Source of the DNA: a virus
IMG/VR virus record: IMGVR_UViG_3300031566_000472
Coordinates: 1-20,358 of that record
DNA: 20,358 nucleotides
Reading direction: 5' to 3' (one strand)
The position numbers and the translations under genes were made by a program. The notes under the pieces are model-generated. The model did not search any database. It was not told where the DNA came from and saw nothing but the letters and a program-made list of their open reading frames with translations. Position 1 is the first letter of the stretch. Each line of letters opens with the position of its first letter. Below are positions 7,592-15,988 of this stretch, in pieces.

Positions 7592-7890
7592 TAATTTAAG
7601 TCCCTATAATCATTTATTATACTATTAATATCCATTGGGATTCTTAATTGGGAATCTTCTGGTAAAAAGAATGTACCTTTTATTTTATTTGCATGTGCTA
7701 TAATCCACCATTTATTTACATCACCATAATATTTTTTTGCTAATAAATCTAATCTATCGTTTTGTTTTGCAAATATATATACATCATTATCAGACACTCG
7801 TATCTTAGGATACAATACTGTTTTATATACATTTTTTCCAGTATCCGACTTTTTTATTAAATTTTTTATGCTATATCTTTCAATTGCCAT
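7591..7890 (-). CDS. LysM-like baseplate protein (gp53 / tail protein X type)
   Basis: This 99-aa protein contains a LysM-like core at about residues 42-84: NDRLDLLAKKYYGDVNKWW, then IIAHANKIKG and a final QLRIP. The sequence D-x-L-x-x-(I/L)-A-x-x-Y-Y-G-D-x-x-x-W-W-x-I-A-x-A-N ending in LRIP is typical of the small LysM proteins of contractile tails and of the LysM part of T4 gp53. They glue the tail-tube end to the baseplate hub and wedges. The start is well supported: GGAG about eight bases before ATG (AATCGGAGAAAATAAATG). It follows the large tube-cap-like gene and its stop overlaps the next start (TAATG). Tape measure, tube cap, LysM, hub is a conserved order in contractile systems. Confidence 0.8.
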   Translation of the reverse strand: MAIERYSIKNLIKKSDTGKNVYKTVLYPKIRVSDNDVYIFAKQNDRLDLLAKKYYGDVNKWWIIAHANKIKGTFFLPEDSQLRIPMDINSIINDYRDLN

Positions 7891-7911
7891 TTATTTTCTC
7901 CGATTAATAAA

Positions 7912-10900
7912 TTACCATCCGCCGCCGCCTATTGGTCCAAATCCACCTCCGGAAAAACGATTTACATTCTCAATATCATCTGAAATTCCTACTGGTGTTT
8001 TAGAGAGTGCATCTTTAGCTGCTTTATTATCAATATTTTCCTTTTTTGGAATAATTTTTCCGGCCACAGTTTCAACTATATCTACTTTATTTTTACTCGT
8101 CTGTTTATTATCACCATCATATGAAAATATTTTTGGTTTCATCCATTCCTGACTTTGACCTATATGACGAGATGCTGCCTTTGGAGTATCTGCATATATA
8201 ACTGTGAAATCTACTGCTATCTTAATATACATTGGTAATTGGAATCCAGGTTCAATTTCCCACAAAGTACTACCATCAAAACTATAATTTATACTATTCA
8301 TAATTACCTGTATTCTCTCAAATAAATTTCCCACAGTTAATGCCATTATAGGTGCTTTGAGTGAAATCTCCGCAGGATATTCAACTGGATAACACATACC
8401 TTGTAAGTAATTTATTTTATTCCAACTTGATATAAATTCGTCTTTACTGTTTATTGCTACCTCAAAATTAATTGCAACTCGTCTGTCAAATCCTTGATAT
8501 ATCCAAAACTTGTCTGCACGACCCATATAATCTTGTGCTGCCCAATTTGCATTTGTTCCGTCTGATAATGTTGTTAATATTGCTTTAAATGGAATTACAA
8601 TTGATTCTCGTTTCTCTGCATCAGAAAATGATGACAAGTCCTCAAAATAAAAATCAATTAAGTCATATTTATCTTCATATTTTTCTATACCTAATACATT
8701 ATCAGCATCATCAGATTGTGGCATTTGTATCATATTTAATCTATTTTTCTTATCTGAAAATTGTGATTCGTATGATGGAAATCCCTTGCTCTCCAATAAC
8801 TTATCTCTAACTTTGTTTTTCATCAATGATGAATAACTATCTTCACGACTGGCATCATTTATTGCCCTGTGTGCAGCTGAAAAATCATTGTATATATTTT
8901 TTAATACCGATTTAACCTCAAAATCTGCAAGTGTATCTACAGTCAATGCATTTAAATCTGATTTTGCAGTTGGTGTTTCTGGATAATTTTTATTAATGGA
9001 ATCTGTTAATGGTGGTCCGTCATAAACATATGTTCGACTTTCTATTGGAGTATCACTCGAATAATAATTTCGGTCTTCTGTATATGTACCAAATGTTTTA
9101 GAATCCTTTTTCATTAAGAACCTATTTTCTAAAGTATTTGGGTGAAGTCCAATTGGTATTAAAGTTGTGTCAATTCCACTTTTTGCAAGACTTAAAATAT
9201 TTTTTAATTGTCCATATTCATATGATGATATGGTCAAATCGACGCCAAATAATTCATCTACTGCAGTTGTAACATCTTTCACATATGGTATTGCATAATT
9301 AATTGCATTTAATCTATCTAATGTTTTTCCACCATCACTATATTTGTATTCGAGAGTATATAAATTAACTGCGTTATCACCCGTTGCTGAATATTTGCTG
9401 TTGTATGTTACTGCCAATCTATCAAAGAATGCCTTTGATTTTGTATATTTTGTGCCCATTAATATATGATAAAGCATTAAAACTTTATCATCATTTAATA
9501 GATTTGCTTCAACTGCGCTATTAAAAAATGATGATACTACATTACCAATTGCAGATTCTATTTTTGGAACAAAATATTCAGTCAATGTTCTTCCAAAAAG
9601 GTTAGAGCCTTGATTTATTAACCATTCTCTTGAATTTCTAACTGCACTTCCCAAATCATGTGTTGTCCAATATACTTCACCAGCTAATTGATGAAATACC
9701 ACTGGACTCTTTTTCCATGGTTGTAAGTCGGCATCAGTTAATCTATCGAGTAAATCTATTGTTTGTTGTGATAAAAATCCTGCGACGAGAGTTGAACCAA
9801 CATCCGAAAGTGTGTTTGTATATATATTTGCCCATGTTGGCAATCTATCATTTGCATACTTATATGGAGGAATTATTAATGATGTTGTTCCTATTGGTAC
9901 AAGTGGAGTGTGAAATCCCTGGTTATATAATGTTTGTGCTTGTGGAACCCTAATAATCTGATTATATGCCCAATCAATAACAGTTTTATATGTTACATTT
10001 GTTAATGGTGGATATTTAGAAAAATATACTGCATATTGATTTAATACTCCTGGATATCCAGGTGGTATGTTCCAATTAAATTGATATAAAGCTTTATCAT
10101 CAGTTCCTCCAAATGGATATACTTTATTATCATATCTATCTTGTATATTACTGAATTTTTCATCCAAATCTATAGTTTGGGCCCACTGACTTGGTACATA
10201 TGTAGTTTCATTACCAATCTCGTCAAACGTCCTGGTAAGTTTAAATTTTGTTTGCCCTTCTAATGCCCCCAATGTAAAACCATCTGCCTTTACATCTGGA
10301 ATAAAATTTACTTGATGAAGTTGTGCCCAATTAGATGGTATTGTATATTTACCAAATCTTGGTCTATCATCATATGATATATCTCCATAATCCAATTTAA
10401 ATTGTGTAATATATGGCTGTAGATTTCGTGTGAAACCGAATGCATATAAATCTGGAATAAAATTAACAATTCCTGTATTAGGATTTTTTCCAACAACATC
10501 TCCCATAAAATATCTATTAGGAAAATCTGCATCATCTGCAATAAATTTAATTTTTTCTGGAACTTCTGGTGGCGAATTTAATTGTGATATGAATTTCTCT
10601 GGAGTATCAGTAATGCCAATTATTGTTTCGGTATTTTTTGTTGGAGTTCCTGGCATTTCAATAATATTTGATGCCATCTTTTCAGGAGTTACTGCTGGCG
10701 GATTAATATCAGATATTGGTTTACTACTTGGGCCTAACATAGGAACCGGGTCAGTTATATTTTTTTCAGGCGTATCTACAAGTGGTAATATTTCTCCAAT
10801 AGGTTTATTTGGAGTACTTGGCATTTCAATTGTATCTACAATTGTTTTAACCGGAGTATTTGGCATTTCACTATATGGTGGAATATTATCTGTATTATAT

Positions 10901-11676
10901 AAACTTTGTCCTTTTTGTAATCCAGGAGTAAATCCAGGTGCATATATATTTTCAAAGAAATCTACTGCACCAGGAATAGTTCCTTGCAAATTAGATGCTA
11001 CATATACTTTTAATACTGAACCAATATCTTTAATAATCAAATCATCAAATTTACTATTTAAATCCAACACATTTGAATAAGGTAATTCGGTGACACCACC
11101 AAATGTACTATTGAAATCTAATACTGATGTTGTTTTAAAATCTACGATGTCGTCAAACTTACTATTAAATTTTAATACATCTGTTGTCTCAAATGATTTA
11201 TAGTCTGGCAAATTAGAATCTAATACAGAAGTTATTTGTAATAAACTAATTTCTTCTCTGGATAATGATAATACAGAAGTTTTGTTAGTCTCATTTAATG
11301 TAGGAACAGTTGAATCTAATAAATAAGTTTTCTTTGTATCTCTGATACTATCATATACACTATCCAATTTTAATAAATTACTATCCTGTGAAATCACTAT
11401 AATTGGACTCACATCTTGTGCAATTTTACTAAATAAATCTACAACAGATTTTGTAGGATTAACAGTGATTTTTCCAAAATTGCTTTGCTCCTCTAAAATT
11501 GTGGCATATGGTATCACAACTTCTTCAAAGAAATCTTTTTGTATATCTAAGATACTTTTTGTTTTAAATTTATTAATATTAATATCTTGTGGTATCTGCT
11601 TGTTTTGTATAGCAGACACTTTATTGCCTATATTAGCAAATATACTTTTATTATATGTTTCAATTAATTTTGACAT
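7912..11676 (-). CDS. Large repeat-bearing tail protein with C-terminal tube-cap-like domain
   Basis: This 1254-aa protein lies directly after the tape measure (five-base gap). The C-terminal ~130 residues (1033-1165) include FWIYQGFDRRVAINFEV, a KINYLQGMCYPVEYP segment, APIMALTVGNLF, SINYSFDG and STLWEIEPG...LP. This order of beta strands resembles baseplate tube-cap/tube-initiator proteins such as T4 gp54/gp48 and other tube-fold proteins; the assignment is inferred. The N-terminal 500 residues are built from three sets of short repeats, annotated separately. The middle (about 500-1030) looks like an unfamiliar folded domain. The tail end is Gly-rich (GGGFGPIGGGGW). It is much longer than T4 gp48/gp54 (about 320-365 aa), so the extra part is probably an added fibrous region. 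The ATG has no convincing Shine-Dalgarno (AGATAATAAATATG), so translation may depend on the tape-measure gene. Confidence 0.75.
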   Translation of the reverse strand: MSKLIETYNKSIFANIGNKVSAIQNKQIPQDININKFKTKSILDIQKDFFEEVVIPYATILEEQSNFGKITVNPTKSVVDLFSKIAQDVSPIIVISQDSNLLKLDSVYDSIRDTKKTYLLDSTVPTLNETNKTSVLSLSREEISLLQITSVLDSNLPDYKSFETTDVLKFNSKFDDIVDFKTTSVLDFNSTFGGVTELPYSNVLDLNSKFDDLIIKDIGSVLKVYVASNLQGTIPGAVDFFENIYAPGFTPGLQKGQSLYNTDNIPPYSEMPNTPVKTIVDTIEMPSTPNKPIGEILPLVDTPEKNITDPVPMLGPSSKPISDINPPAVTPEKMASNIIEMPGTPTKNTETIIGITDTPEKFISQLNSPPEVPEKIKFIADDADFPNRYFMGDVVGKNPNTGIVNFIPDLYAFGFTRNLQPYITQFKLDYGDISYDDRPRFGKYTIPSNWAQLHQVNFIPDVKADGFTLGALEGQTKFKLTRTFDEIGNETTYVPSQWAQTIDLDEKFSNIQDRYDNKVYPFGGTDDKALYQFNWNIPPGYPGVLNQYAVYFSKYPPLTNVTYKTVIDWAYNQIIRVPQAQTLYNQGFHTPLVPIGTTSLIIPPYKYANDRLPTWANIYTNTLSDVGSTLVAGFLSQQTIDLLDRLTDADLQPWKKSPVVFHQLAGEVYWTTHDLGSAVRNSREWLINQGSNLFGRTLTEYFVPKIESAIGNVVSSFFNSAVEANLLNDDKVLMLYHILMGTKYTKSKAFFDRLAVTYNSKYSATGDNAVNLYTLEYKYSDGGKTLDRLNAINYAIPYVKDVTTAVDELFGVDLTISSYEYGQLKNILSLAKSGIDTTLIPIGLHPNTLENRFLMKKDSKTFGTYTEDRNYYSSDTPIESRTYVYDGPPLTDSINKNYPETPTAKSDLNALTVDTLADFEVKSVLKNIYNDFSAAHRAINDASREDSYSSLMKNKVRDKLLESKGFPSYESQFSDKKNRLNMIQMPQSDDADNVLGIEKYEDKYDLIDFYFEDLSSFSDAEKRESIVIPFKAILTTLSDGTNANWAAQDYMGRADKFWIYQGFDRRVAINFEVAINSKDEFISSWNKINYLQGMCYPVEYPAEISLKAPIMALTVGNLFERIQVIMNSINYSFDGSTLWEIEPGFQLPMYIKIAVDFTVIYADTPKAASRHIGQSQEWMKPKIFSYDGDNKQTSKNKVDIVETVAGKIIPKKENIDNKAAKDALSKTPVGISDDIENVNRFSGGGFGPIGGGGW
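10168..10464 (-). repeat. Tandem ~50-residue duplication inside the 1254-aa protein
   Basis: Residues 405-455 and 457-503 are two copies of one unit. VNFIPDLYAFGFTRNLQ with FKLD and IPSNWAQLHQ aligns with VNFIPDVKADGFTLGALEG with FKLT and VPSQWAQTIDL. A third, shorter relative (NIYAPGFTPGLQKGQSLYN) is at 243-261, before the Pro-rich repeats. The shared core is an A-x-GFT turn followed by an FKL strand and a closing WAQ. Confidence 0.75.
10549..10887 (-). repeat. Proline-rich short repeats in the 1254-aa protein
   Basis: Residues 264-376 contain about eight diverged copies of a 12-17 residue unit built on MPxTPxK-x-I or xxTPEKxI (for example EMPSTPNKPIGEI, VDTPEKNITDPV, EMPGTPTKNTETI, ITDTPEKFISQL, PEVPEKIKFI). 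Regularly spaced Pro and Lys/Glu suggest an extended, flexible stalk. The repetition explains the long plus-strand shadow frame in the same region. Confidence 0.75.
10996..11283 (-). repeat. N-terminal S/T-x-VL-D-x-N-S repeats in the 1254-aa protein
   Basis: Residues 132-227 repeat a unit of about 17-24 residues: KTSVLSLSREEI, ITSVLDSNLPDY, TTDVLKFNSKFDDI, TTSVLDFNSTFGGV, YSNVLDLNSKFDDL and IGSVLKVYVAS. The (S/T)xVL(D/K)xNS(K/T)F core suggests a repeated strand-turn structure. Two earlier, weaker relatives occur at 39-45 (TKSILDI) and 75-82 (TKSVVDLF). Confidence 0.65.
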
Positions 11677-11681
11677 ATTTA

Positions 11682-14423
11682 TTATCTACCAAATCCTGGA
11701 TTTGATGTGCCGTCTGCCAGCACTTCGCCTACTAATTTTCCGTCCATTTTAACTTCCATTGAACCAACTTTATCTATTAAAATATCGAATTTTTTCCACC
11801 AATCACCTCTATCTGGAACATTAACTGTAACATTTGGTGTTTGCTCTACTTTTCCTTTTAATGCAATATCTCCAATTTCTTCTAATTTATCCATATCAAG
11901 TTTTGATGTATCTAATATCTTTAGGGCAGCTCCCAATCTTTCAATTGATGTTGCTACAATATTTAATGGGTTAGCTAATTTGGCCAATTCTGATAATGCT
12001 GCCGTTGTTCCCATTAGTTGTAATAGTCCAAACATTCCAAATATTCCAGTCATTCCAAATGCTGCAAGTGCTAATCCTATTAATGATAACCCGCCTGCAA
12101 CTCCTGCTAATTGTGAGAATGTAACTCTTGTAGCTAAATCACCTAAAGATTTTGCAAGCACTGCGAATAATTTACCAAATGCGTCCATTACCGGAATAAA
12201 TGCCTGTAATGCTAAACCTAATACCCATACAGCACCTGCTAAAATTACCATTGCCAATGCACCTAATATAATTGGACCCTGTAAAGTTCCTAATAATAAT
12301 GCTACTACTGTCAATGCTGCGAGTCCGACGACTGCGACTGCTAATGTTTCTGGTAATTTATCATTGTCTGAAAGTACCTTCAGTGCTTGGGCAAATATCC
12401 ATAATGCTCCAGCTATAAGAATCATACCTACAGCCGCTTTTGCCAATCCCCATCCACCGCCTGCTCCTTTACTGAATTTCTCCACACTATTATCAACAAT
12501 ATTAATTCCCTTTGCTACTTTTTCAACGCCCGAAGAAGCAAAGTTTGGTTTGAATATCATATCCATCAACCCACCAGAAATTTTTTGGCCCAGTTTTCCA
12601 ACAAGTGAAGTAACTGCTGTCAAAAGCACTCCGCCAACTATTACTGCAATTGCAATAAGTCCGATTCCAAGTGCTTTGCTTTTTTCAGCAATAGCGGCAA
12701 CCCACTCAGTTATCTGATATAATACATCGAAAACTGGAGATAATGCCATTAATATATTATCCCACATTTTCTTTAATTGCTCTGTCGCAAGTAATCTTTT
12801 ATTGTCATCAAGTAATGATTTTTCATTTACGTCTTGCATATTTTTTAATAATTCTAACCCATCTTTATATTCTTGTTTCTTTTTAGAATCCATACCAGCG
12901 AGAATCTTTTGTTGTTGCAACATATTCCCAAGTTGGTCAACTTCCATTCCTGCAGCCTTTGCTATTGCTTCTTTTTGGAATGGCATCATTGCATTAAATT
13001 CTTCTAAACTTCCAACTTGTTTTAAAACTTCTTTTTGTTGATTTTCTATATCGCCCATAAATGCATAATATCTTGCTGCACTAAAATCTAATTGACGACC
13101 TAATAATACTGATGCCTCTAACTCAGAACCAATACTTGCTTCAAAATCAACCATACTTTTAGCAGATGCGGATGCTTCTTTTATTGATGTGCCCATACGT
13201 CTAAGTTCAATTGCTGCTTTTGCTGCATTTGTAAAACTTCCTTTGAAATATGTTTGTATTTCTTTTGTTGATTGTGCCATATCCTCAAAAACTTTTGCAG
13301 GTGCAATACCACCTAATTTTGCTGCATTTCCAACTACTGCTGCCATTTGTATTGTGGTCGCAGTACTTGCGCCTTTCATAACTTCAAACATTCTTGCAAC
13401 TTTTGCTGCACTCTGCTCGCCTACACCTAAAATTCCAACCATAGCACCAACACCTTCAATCATATCTCGGGTTGCTACATCCATTATCTGAAACTCATTC
13501 ACAATTGCTCCGGTTGCTTTGCCTGCGGCTTCCATATCAAGCCCAAGATTTGACCACTCCCCTGCAACATCTCTGGATACTTTTGCCAATTCCGCAGCAT
13601 CTTTTGCTACAAGTCCAGTTTGGTCACGGATACCTTTCATCACATCTAAATATCTCTTTCCTAACTTGACCATTCCATACAATAAAAGTGAAACTGCACC
13701 AAATACAAGTAACATAGGATTTGCCACTATTGCAGCACCAATACTTTTAAATGCGGATTTTCCAGCTTCACCAATCAATTTAAATCCTCTAACACCTTCT
13801 TCATAAGCTTTTGCCAATTCGGTTTTTATTTTCGTTTCTATATCTTTTTTCATCTTATCCAAATCAAATGCTGCGGATAATAATTTTCCTCCTGGTAATT
13901 TTTCAATCCATCCAATAAGTTTATCGAATGGTTTCATCATATCACGAGCCAAATCCGAAACTGCATCCTTAAATGTTAAAATTAAATTTTCGTTTTCTTT
14001 AACTAATTTTTGTAAATTCTTAACAAAATCTTTATATTGTGATTCTGTTAGTCCGAATTCTGCTTTAATATCCATACCTTTTAATATTGCTTCAATTGCA
14101 TCTTTCACTTTAGCCGGAGATAACCCACCTGCTCCTAATTTTTTTGAGTACAAATCTAAAAAATTTGTATTAAAATTTTCCATTTGTTTTCTTGCGAGCG
14201 ATGCCATTTTACTGCTATCAAACCCTGCGATGCTTTTTGTAGCCTTTTGTAATATTCCTCCCATATCATCAGAAAAATCCTTAGTATCATCTCCAATATT
14301 TTTTGCTGCGTCGGATGCCATCTTGGCAAAGTTACCAATAAACTGCGTTACGGTATCCGTTAATGAATTTAATGCATTTTTAAGAGCGTCAAATTGCTCC
14401 TCTGCGGTTAGTTTTTCTGCCAT
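11682..14423 (-). CDS. Tail tape-measure protein
   Basis: This 913-aa protein has tape-measure character throughout. The N-terminal ~230 residues are amphipathic helix (MAEKLTAEEQFDALKNALNS). A hydrophobic segment at 229-251 (ending LLVFGAVSLLLYG) precedes a long Ala/Lys/Glu-rich helical stretch. Several further hydrophobic segments follow in the C-terminal 350 residues (GLIAIAVIVGGVLLTAV; VGMILIAGALWIFAQAL; LGALAMVILAGAVWVLGLAL). It ends with DGKLVGEVLADG, a common tape-measure ending. By family, it is packed inside the tail tube, sets tube length and may help DNA cross the inner membrane. At roughly 1.5 angstroms per residue, the family rule of thumb, the tail would be up to about 135 nm. 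It lies between the chaperone-type genes and the tube-cap gene. The ATG is preceded by an A/T-only sequence with poor Shine-Dalgarno, two bases after the previous stop, suggesting coupling. Confidence 0.9.
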   Translation of the reverse strand: MAEKLTAEEQFDALKNALNSLTDTVTQFIGNFAKMASDAAKNIGDDTKDFSDDMGGILQKATKSIAGFDSSKMASLARKQMENFNTNFLDLYSKKLGAGGLSPAKVKDAIEAILKGMDIKAEFGLTESQYKDFVKNLQKLVKENENLILTFKDAVSDLARDMMKPFDKLIGWIEKLPGGKLLSAAFDLDKMKKDIETKIKTELAKAYEEGVRGFKLIGEAGKSAFKSIGAAIVANPMLLVFGAVSLLLYGMVKLGKRYLDVMKGIRDQTGLVAKDAAELAKVSRDVAGEWSNLGLDMEAAGKATGAIVNEFQIMDVATRDMIEGVGAMVGILGVGEQSAAKVARMFEVMKGASTATTIQMAAVVGNAAKLGGIAPAKVFEDMAQSTKEIQTYFKGSFTNAAKAAIELRRMGTSIKEASASAKSMVDFEASIGSELEASVLLGRQLDFSAARYYAFMGDIENQQKEVLKQVGSLEEFNAMMPFQKEAIAKAAGMEVDQLGNMLQQQKILAGMDSKKKQEYKDGLELLKNMQDVNEKSLLDDNKRLLATEQLKKMWDNILMALSPVFDVLYQITEWVAAIAEKSKALGIGLIAIAVIVGGVLLTAVTSLVGKLGQKISGGLMDMIFKPNFASSGVEKVAKGINIVDNSVEKFSKGAGGGWGLAKAAVGMILIAGALWIFAQALKVLSDNDKLPETLAVAVVGLAALTVVALLLGTLQGPIILGALAMVILAGAVWVLGLALQAFIPVMDAFGKLFAVLAKSLGDLATRVTFSQLAGVAGGLSLIGLALAAFGMTGIFGMFGLLQLMGTTAALSELAKLANPLNIVATSIERLGAALKILDTSKLDMDKLEEIGDIALKGKVEQTPNVTVNVPDRGDWWKKFDILIDKVGSMEVKMDGKLVGEVLADGTSNPGFGR

Positions 14424-14425
14424 AT

Positions 14426-14707
14426 TTATTTCTTATCTTGAATATTAAATAAAAATTTTAAAAATTCTTTATTTTTTAAAAGGTCTTTAGCTATTACTTC
14501 ACTTTGGTTTTTTATATCTTCTGCTGCTTGTAATAATTCTGGATTTTCTTGTAATGCCTTTTTTGCAGCTTCCAAATCATTTTTTATGATAAACATATAA
14601 AATTTTGATATTAAATTTCCTATTATTCCACCAGACTTTCCACTTTCTTTAATTAATGCTTTTGTAATTTCTTCATTTACAATTTTATATATTTTTTTAT
14701 CATCCAT
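14426..14707 (-). CDS. Hypothetical protein, 93 aa, directly upstream of the tape measure
   Basis: I do not recognise the family. The protein is almost entirely helical and charged: MDDKKIYKIVNEEITKALIKE, a short hydrophobic stretch GGIIGNLISKFYMFII, then ENPELLQAAEDIKNQ and a Lys-rich end. The start has a good ribosome-binding site (AAAGGAACTCACA then ATG). It is the first gene after the terminator at 14766-14793 and promoter-like site 4, and it ends two bases before the tape-measure ATG, so the two are probably one operon with coupled translation. A small helical protein here could be a tape-measure chaperone; this is inferred from position. Confidence 0.7.
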   Translation of the reverse strand: MDDKKIYKIVNEEITKALIKESGKSGGIIGNLISKFYMFIIKNDLEAAKKALQENPELLQAAEDIKNQSEVIAKDLLKNKEFLKFLFNIQDKK

Positions 14708-14736
14708 TGTGAGTTCCTTTATATTTTACTATACAT

Positions 14737-14745
14737 ATAAATATA
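14737..14745 (-). promoter_or_regulatory. Promoter-like motif TATATTTAT, site 4
   Basis: Coding-strand TATATTTAT followed by ATGTATAGTAAAA, ending 30 bases before the 93-aa gene ATG. It lies just downstream of the strong terminator hairpin at 14766-14793. Terminator, motif, ribosome-binding site, gene is the order expected for the start of a new transcription unit, which makes this the best-supported of the six sites. Confidence 0.5.
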
Positions 14746-14765
14746 TTAAAATATGTTTTTTAAAC

Positions 14766-14793
14766 AAAAACCCGTTAAAAGTAACGGGTTTTT
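14766..14793 (-). terminator. Rho-independent terminator after the gp26/chaperone unit
   Basis: AAAAACCCGTTA (14766-14777) and TAACGGGTTTTT (14782-14793) form a perfect 12-bp stem with a four-base loop. On the minus strand the G/C core is followed by TTTTTGTTT. The stem begins within the stop codon (TGA, 14795-14793) of the preceding ORF. T-rich sequence follows on the plus strand as well, so it could act in both directions. Confidence 0.88.
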
Positions 14794-15200
14794 CATTTTT
14801 TCTTTGGTGAAGGTCGTCTTTGACTGGCTTTCTGTTTGCTTAATGCGGTTCCTACCTGTGATGGTATTTTTGGAGTCCCACCCGACGATTTGCTTGAGGA
14901 TTTGCTCTTTTCTATCTCTGCATTTTCTTTTTCTTTAGTATCCTTTATTAGTTTTAAACAGTACCTTCTGATATGCATCGGCATATCATATGCTATCTGC
15001 CAATTCCATCCGCCATTACCATAATAACATAATGCAAATAATTCATCATAAACACTTTTTTTATACTGCTCTATTTCAGTAAAATCAAATTCTTGTTCGC
15101 CAGTTTCATTATTTACTGTTTTCTTCGGCTCCAGGCCAAAAAAAGTTTGCGCCCAACGGCATTCTCGTCCTTTCTGTATATCCACAGATTTCACATTCAA
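14793..15200 (-). CDS. Probable +1-frame extension of the gp26-like gene (tail assembly chaperone type)
   Basis: The open frame runs from 15200 to the TGA at 14793 and overlaps the 3' end of the gp26-like gene by 92 bases, in the +1 frame. No ATG occurs upstream of the conserved-looking core; only TTG (15200) and GTG (15194, 15185) are available, with no Shine-Dalgarno. The core at residues 50-84 (YDELFALCYYGNGGWNWQI then AYDMPMHIRRYCLKLI) resembles small proteins encoded after gp26 in T4-like phages. The C-terminus is Lys/Ser-rich and disordered. A T7 run shared by both frames (15138-15144) could let ribosomes slip by +1 or -2 and make a gp26-extension fusion, as in the G/GT chaperone pair between tube and tape-measure genes. 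An independent protein from a TTG/GTG start remains possible. Confidence 0.65.
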   Translation of the reverse strand: MNVKSVDIQKGRECRWAQTFFGLEPKKTVNNETGEQEFDFTEIEQYKKSVYDELFALCYYGNGGWNWQIAYDMPMHIRRYCLKLIKDTKEKENAEIEKSKSSSKSSGGTPKIPSQVGTALSKQKASQRRPSPKKK

Positions 15201-15957
15201 ATAAAAATACTGACTCTATATCTGGACTTATTCTGGACATTTCATCTCTAAATGCTTTTGCATCAATTGCTAACATATTATCAACGAAGTTTTTAATTTC
15301 CAATCTATCATCAATAATGTTAGAATCCTTTGTTTGTACGGATAATAACGATACTCGTATTCTTGTTGTCATTTCAGGTGAAACTAATGTTTTTAAAGAT
15401 TTTTTACTTTGTTTTAATATACTCTCGGACTCTTTAAAATCCCTGCCGTTTAACACTTTAAATGTCAATGTTGCTCCCGATGCTGGCAATGTGAATTGAA
15501 ATTCATTCATGTAAATTTTATCTATTCCTTCAATTTCTTTAGCTTCAAATTCTGATATATCTATTACAACTTTATTTTGCTCTGTGCAAGATGGACATTT
15601 TATTTCAACTGGATACTCTTTGCCATATGCCAAGATTCTTGCTGCAATAAATAATGAATTTTTATCTCCAAGAAGCATGTCATCTATATTAATGGATTTA
15701 TCTACAATTAATGAACTCAAAAATGTATCAATCGCAGAACCTTTCATTATCAGGTTTCTTGATGTTAAAATATCTTCTTCTCTTGCAGTTGGATATTTTA
15801 ATAAAATTTTACCTGATGATAATGGATGTTCTTCTGGATAATACTTGCCTTTACTTGGCAAATCAATTTCTTCGGTAGGTATATCAGCACTAATCCTTCG
15901 TGTTGGTATTTGACCTTTCATAATCTGGTCTTGAATGGTTTTTTCTTCCGGTGTCAT
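15109..15957 (-). CDS. 26: gp26-like baseplate hub / tail assembly protein with zinc-binding CxxC pairs
   Basis: This 282-aa protein matches the T4 gp26 baseplate-hub family as I know it from T4-like phages. It has an N-terminal segment IDLPSKGKYYPEEHPLSSGK (31-50) and the AREEDILTSRNLI region (58-70). CPSC is at 121-124, CEIC at 255-258, and the end reads NFFWP. The four cysteines can form one zinc site. T4 gp26 acts in hub assembly; its position here between tube and tape-measure genes also suits a tail-assembly chaperone. The start is firm: AAAGGAG with six bases to ATG (CAAAGGAGTTATTATG). A hairpin lies upstream at 15989-16011. Its last 92 bases are open in the +1 frame and lead into the next ORF, so a longer frameshift product is likely. 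Confidence 0.82.
   Translation of the reverse strand: MTPEEKTIQDQIMKGQIPTRRISADIPTEEIDLPSKGKYYPEEHPLSSGKILLKYPTAREEDILTSRNLIMKGSAIDTFLSSLIVDKSINIDDMLLGDKNSLFIAARILAYGKEYPVEIKCPSCTEQNKVVIDISEFEAKEIEGIDKIYMNEFQFTLPASGATLTFKVLNGRDFKESESILKQSKKSLKTLVSPEMTTRIRVSLLSVQTKDSNIIDDRLEIKNFVDNMLAIDAKAFRDEMSRISPDIESVFLFECEICGYTERTRMPLGANFFWPGAEENSK
15138..15144 (-). other. T7 slippery run in the gp26/extension overlap
   Basis: On the coding strand the gp26 frame reads AAC TTT TTT TGG here. After a +1 (or -2) slip on the T run the ribosome reads TTT TTT GGC CTG GAG, the frame of the 14793-15200 ORF. The gp26 frame stops 27 bases downstream, at TAA 15111-15109. The run is inside the window open in both frames, where a programmed frameshift must occur. 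Confidence 0.45.
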
Positions 15958-15988
15958 AATAACTCCTTTGTATTTTATTTTAGAAATG

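Noticed and set aside
10430-11080. 216-codon plus-strand open frame opposite the 1254-aa gene
   Set aside because: Its Gly/Ser/Val repeats mirror the Pro-rich repeats on the other strand; no independent support.
11707-12717. 336-codon plus-strand open frame opposite the tape-measure gene
   Set aside because: It is a shadow of the Ala-rich tape-measure coding sequence: Asn/Ala/Pro-rich low-complexity translation, and opposite strand to every other gene.
15072-15110. ATG overlapping the gp26-like stop (TAATG) as a start for the downstream ORF
   Set aside because: This ATG is in a third frame and reaches a stop after 12 codons, so it cannot start the 14793-15200 frame without a further shift.
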